Assembly (NCBI GenBank): GCA_025354075.1
Contig: JANXNO010000455.1
Span: 1 to 15,947, forward strand
Reading direction: 5' to 3'
Origin: Burkholderiales bacterium
GTDB taxonomy: Bacteria > Pseudomonadota > Gammaproteobacteria > Burkholderiales > Casimicrobiaceae
Length of the DNA stretch: 15,947 nucleotides
Below the pieces are notes generated by a model, which was not told where the DNA came from, ran no database searches, and saw only the letters and a list, made by a program, of their open reading frames with translations. This document shows positions 13,805 through 15,947 of the stretch, one piece after another. The position numbers and the translations under genes are program-made. Position 1 is the stretch's first letter, and every line of letters begins with the position of its first letter.

Positions 13805-15169
13805 TCACGCATCACTGTGTGGCGGCAACAAAGTTTCCGACGCCGGCGCATCCAGTTCCACCGCCTTGATCCGCTCAAAGTGCCCGGTGATTTTGCGCGC
13901 CGAGGTCTGCACCATTTCTGCATCATCATGCGCCTGCTTGATGTGCGTGGCCAGCTTGTCCATGCGGTCTTGAAAACGCCCGAAATCGCCGCCGAGTTTG
14001 CCAAGCTCGGTCTTCATCACGCCAAGCTGCTTGCGCATTTCTGCATCGCGAATCACTGCTCGTACTGTGTGCAGCACCGCCATCAAACTCGTGGGCGAGG
14101 TGAGCCAAACGTGCTGCGCCTGCGACTGCGCAACCACCTCGGGATGGTTACCAATGATCTCCGCAAACACGGCCTCCGACGGCACAAACATCACCGCAGA
14201 ATCCGCACCCGAGCCCGGTTGAATGTATTTGCTGGCAATATCGTTGATATGTTTTTTAACGTCCGTCGCAAACTGTTTACGCGCGATGTTTCGCGCCGCC
14301 TCAGGCTGAGTCGCATCAATCGACACGCGATAATTCGACAGCGGAAATTTCGAATCAATCGCCATCTTCGACGTGCCATCGGACATCGTCAACACGCAGT
14401 CTGCCTTCTCGCGCCCTGCTCCAACTGCAGCCTGAAATTCGTAAACACCTGGCGGCAAAGTATCGCGAACCAAAGCCTCAAGCTGCACTTCACCAAATGC
14501 GCCGCGCGCCGACTTGTCGGAGAGCACCTGCTGCAGGCTTACGACGTTGGTCGTCAGGCCATCGAGCTTCTTCTGCGCCTCGTCAATCACCGCGAGCCGC
14601 GCCATCACATTGGCAAACGTCTCATTGGTTTTCTTGAAGCCTTCATCAAGCCGCTCGTTCACTTTGCCGCTGATCTGCTCCAGTCGCCCATCGACTGTCT
14701 TGGTCATCGTCTCGGCCTGCTGCGTGATCTGCGCGCTCATGTTGCGCAACGTGTTTTGCAGCAATTCTTGATTCGCCCGCGTCTGCTCCGCCATCTTGCC
14801 GAGCATCTGTTCGAGCACTTCGCGCTTCAGTGCGTCCTGCTGTGTGGATAGCGTTTGTTGTAGCAACGCGAGCTGCTTGAGTGACGATTCGGTCTGTTGC
14901 GACAGCGAATGAATCACCTGCACCTGCAACGTGCCAATCACCTCACGCGTGCCCGAGCTTGACGCTGTCAGATCACGGCCAACGCGTTCGCTCACCTGAT
15001 TGAACATGCCGCCTACGTCGCCAATCATTGCCCGGTGCTTCGTCTCCAGTTGAGTACCCAGTTCACCGCTCACGCGCCGAACGATGCCACCTTTTTGCGT
15101 CGCCACCAAAATCAGGATAGCGACGAGTAGTACGACGATCAGGACCAGCGCCATATCGACGATGGTCAC
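13805..15169 (-). CDS. rmuC: RmuC family DNA recombination protein
   Basis: This 454-residue RmuC-like protein belongs to a family that limits inversions at short inverted repeats and is thought to act as a nuclease. The N terminus has one membrane segment (about 6-22, MALVLIVVLLVAILILV). A long helical, Gln-rich coiled-coil region follows (about 30-185). The RmuC domain then runs to about residue 440: SARGAFGEVQLEALV, ADCVLTMSDGTSKMAIDSKFPL (PD-(D/E)XK-like core, conserved IDSKFPL) and VMFVPSEAVFAEI. I chose the GTG at 15169 because its GTGA overlaps the stop of the upstream gene and GGAG lies 8 nt before it. A GTG at 15178 and an ATG at 15154 are alternatives. It is downstream of the GT41/DUF2891 chimera and upstream of mtfA. 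Confidence 0.92.
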   Translation of the reverse strand: MTIVDMALVLIVVLLVAILILVATQKGGIVRRVSGELGTQLETKHRAMIGDVGGMFNQVSERVGRDLTASSSGTREVIGTLQVQVIHSLSQQTESSLKQLALLQQTLSTQQDALKREVLEQMLGKMAEQTRANQELLQNTLRNMSAQITQQAETMTKTVDGRLEQISGKVNERLDEGFKKTNETFANVMARLAVIDEAQKKLDGLTTNVVSLQQVLSDKSARGAFGEVQLEALVRDTLPPGVYEFQAAVGAGREKADCVLTMSDGTSKMAIDSKFPLSNYRVSIDATQPEAARNIARKQFATDVKKHINDIASKYIQPGSGADSAVMFVPSEAVFAEIIGNHPEVVAQSQAQHVWLTSPTSLMAVLHTVRAVIRDAEMRKQLGVMKTELGKLGGDFGRFQDRMDKLATHIKQAHDDAEMVQTSARKITGHFERIKAVELDAPASETLLPPHSDA

Positions 15170-15947
15170 GTATGCCACTCCGTCTCAGCCAAAAGCGCAA
15201 ACGAAATCAACCAATGCGTACTCACATATTCACCACCCGTGATCGCAGCCTCCGCTGCGCGCAGATGATCGCCCGACAACACACCAAATTTTTTCCAGCG
15301 TGGCTCGCCAATCGTCAGCACGTGCATAAGCCCACGCATGCACCAGGCGCGCGACAGATTTAACCCATGGTTGTGAACCTGCTTAGCGTCGTTTTCATTG
15401 GTCACCAACGCGGGCGAGAGATGCTTGAAATCCCCCGCCGACAACTCGGGCAGGAACGCATCGAACCACGCAAGAAACTCATCCTGCGGCAGCACGATGG
15501 ACATCAGCAACGCCTCAGTCAGCGCCGGTGACAAAAAGTCTTCGCCTGAAAAATCATACGCGAGTGAATAGTTTTTGTCAGCGCCAAACCACTGTCGGGC
15601 CTTGGTGCCGATCAGCGCCATGAAGTCGTGATCACCCACGGTTGTCGCATAGCGCAATGCATGAATCATCGCAAACGAGGTGTTCGAATGCACACCGTGT
15701 CGCACCGGAGCGTTAGCTGTTTGCAGATGATGAAACATCGCGTCAGACAAAAAATCCGCGAGCGGCCGCAATCGCGCCGTGATCGCATCTTCGCGGTGCA
15801 CGTTGGCATAGCAGGTGACGTGAAATCGCTCCCTGTCGTAACCGCCGAGCAACGGCGCGATGAAATAGGACAGCACGTGGGTGCGGAAATCCGGCGATAC
15901 GTAGCCGATCTTCAGACGCCGTTCCGGATCGCGCGAACGGGCATGCG
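15166..15947 (-). CDS. chimeric ORF: GT41 (OGT-like) segment joined to C-terminal DUF2891, 5' end outside window
   Basis: The frame is open from the window edge to a TGA at 15166. The first 60 or so visible residues (ERRLKIGYVSPDFRTH, FIAPLLGGYDRERF, CYANVHREDAITARLR) are clearly the start of the GT41 catalytic domain found in TPR-containing O-GlcNAc-transferase-like proteins. After RLRPLAD (15754-15774) the sequence switches to DUF2891: HGVHSNTSFAM, RQWFGADKNY, SGEDFLSPALTEALLM, LPQDEFLAWFDAFLP, GLNLSRAWCMRG and a closing HWLISFALL. The rest of the GT41 domain, including its UDP-sugar site, and the N-terminal part of DUF2891 are both absent. The start codon is beyond the window, where TPR repeats would be expected. 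The stop overlaps the rmuC GTG start. The join may be a true fusion or an assembly error. Confidence 0.75.
   Translation of the reverse strand, partial: HARSRDPERRLKIGYVSPDFRTHVLSYFIAPLLGGYDRERFHVTCYANVHREDAITARLRPLADFLSDAMFHHLQTANAPVRHGVHSNTSFAMIHALRYATTVGDHDFMALIGTKARQWFGADKNYSLAYDFSGEDFLSPALTEALLMSIVLPQDEFLAWFDAFLPELSAGDFKHLSPALVTNENDAKQVHNHGLNLSRAWCMRGLMHVLTIGEPRWKKFGVLSGDHLRAAEAAITGGEYVSTHWLISFALLAETEWHT

Noticed and set aside
13799..14851. A 350-codon open frame on the plus strand inside rmuC.
   Set aside because: It is rich in Arg, His and Leu with no domain and lies opposite clear RmuC sequence; it is a mirror frame.
1..15947. CRISPR arrays, tRNA or rRNA genes, transposases, toxin-antitoxin or phage genes.
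   Set aside because: Reading both strands showed no spaced identical repeats, cloverleaf sequences, or protein motifs of these kinds.

Overview
The window looks like a chromosomal segment from a moderately GC-rich proteobacterium, most likely a betaproteobacterium. The evidence is the mix of families: a LivK-type binding protein, a CorA transporter, RmuC, MtfA, an ornithine cyclodeaminase, and a three-subunit 2-oxoacid oxidoreductase of the kind described from Azoarcus. I see no phage genes, transposase, CRISPR array, tRNA or rRNA. No gene-free stretch exceeds 300 bases. All taxonomic and functional calls come from reading protein motifs; no database search was possible.

Layout. 1-1740 (minus): the N-terminal two-thirds of a GspE/PilB-type secretion ATPase, cut by the window edge just before its Walker A motif, with an exported histidine phosphatase upstream of it. 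1783-2760 (plus): CorA, converging on an exported branched-chain amino acid-type binding protein (minus, 2798-3997) that has no permease genes nearby. 4153-5480 (plus): a membrane-anchored SRPBCC protein whose stop overlaps the start of a complete myo-inositol oxygenase, a family best known from eukaryotes. 5496-5566: a REP-type inverted pair. 5578-7231: an Lrp/AsnC regulator divergent from ornithine cyclodeaminase, with helically phased TTTGT repeats between them.

7336-12752 (plus): the main module. An FNR/ANR-like box and a fitting -10 element precede korC (FAD/NAD(P)/iron-sulfur subunit), korA (gamma-alpha fusion) and korB (thiamine diphosphate subunit), followed by a twin-CBS protein. The kor genes overlap by 4 bases each. 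korC and korB are preceded by the same 11-base ribosome binding site, which places korC's start at a TTG. The enzyme is predicted to couple oxidative decarboxylation of a 2-oxoacid, most likely 2-oxoglutarate, to CoA with reduction of NAD(P)+ and/or ferredoxin, probably under low oxygen.

12820-15947: a 116-bp AT-rich element with 36-bp imperfect inverted ends, then on the minus strand an MtfA-type metallopeptidase, a dRS3-like palindrome, RmuC, and at the edge an open reading frame that joins part of an O-GlcNAc-transferase-like (GT41) domain to the C-terminal part of a DUF2891 domain. That junction is the most unexpected feature of the window. It is either a real gene fusion or an assembly chimera.
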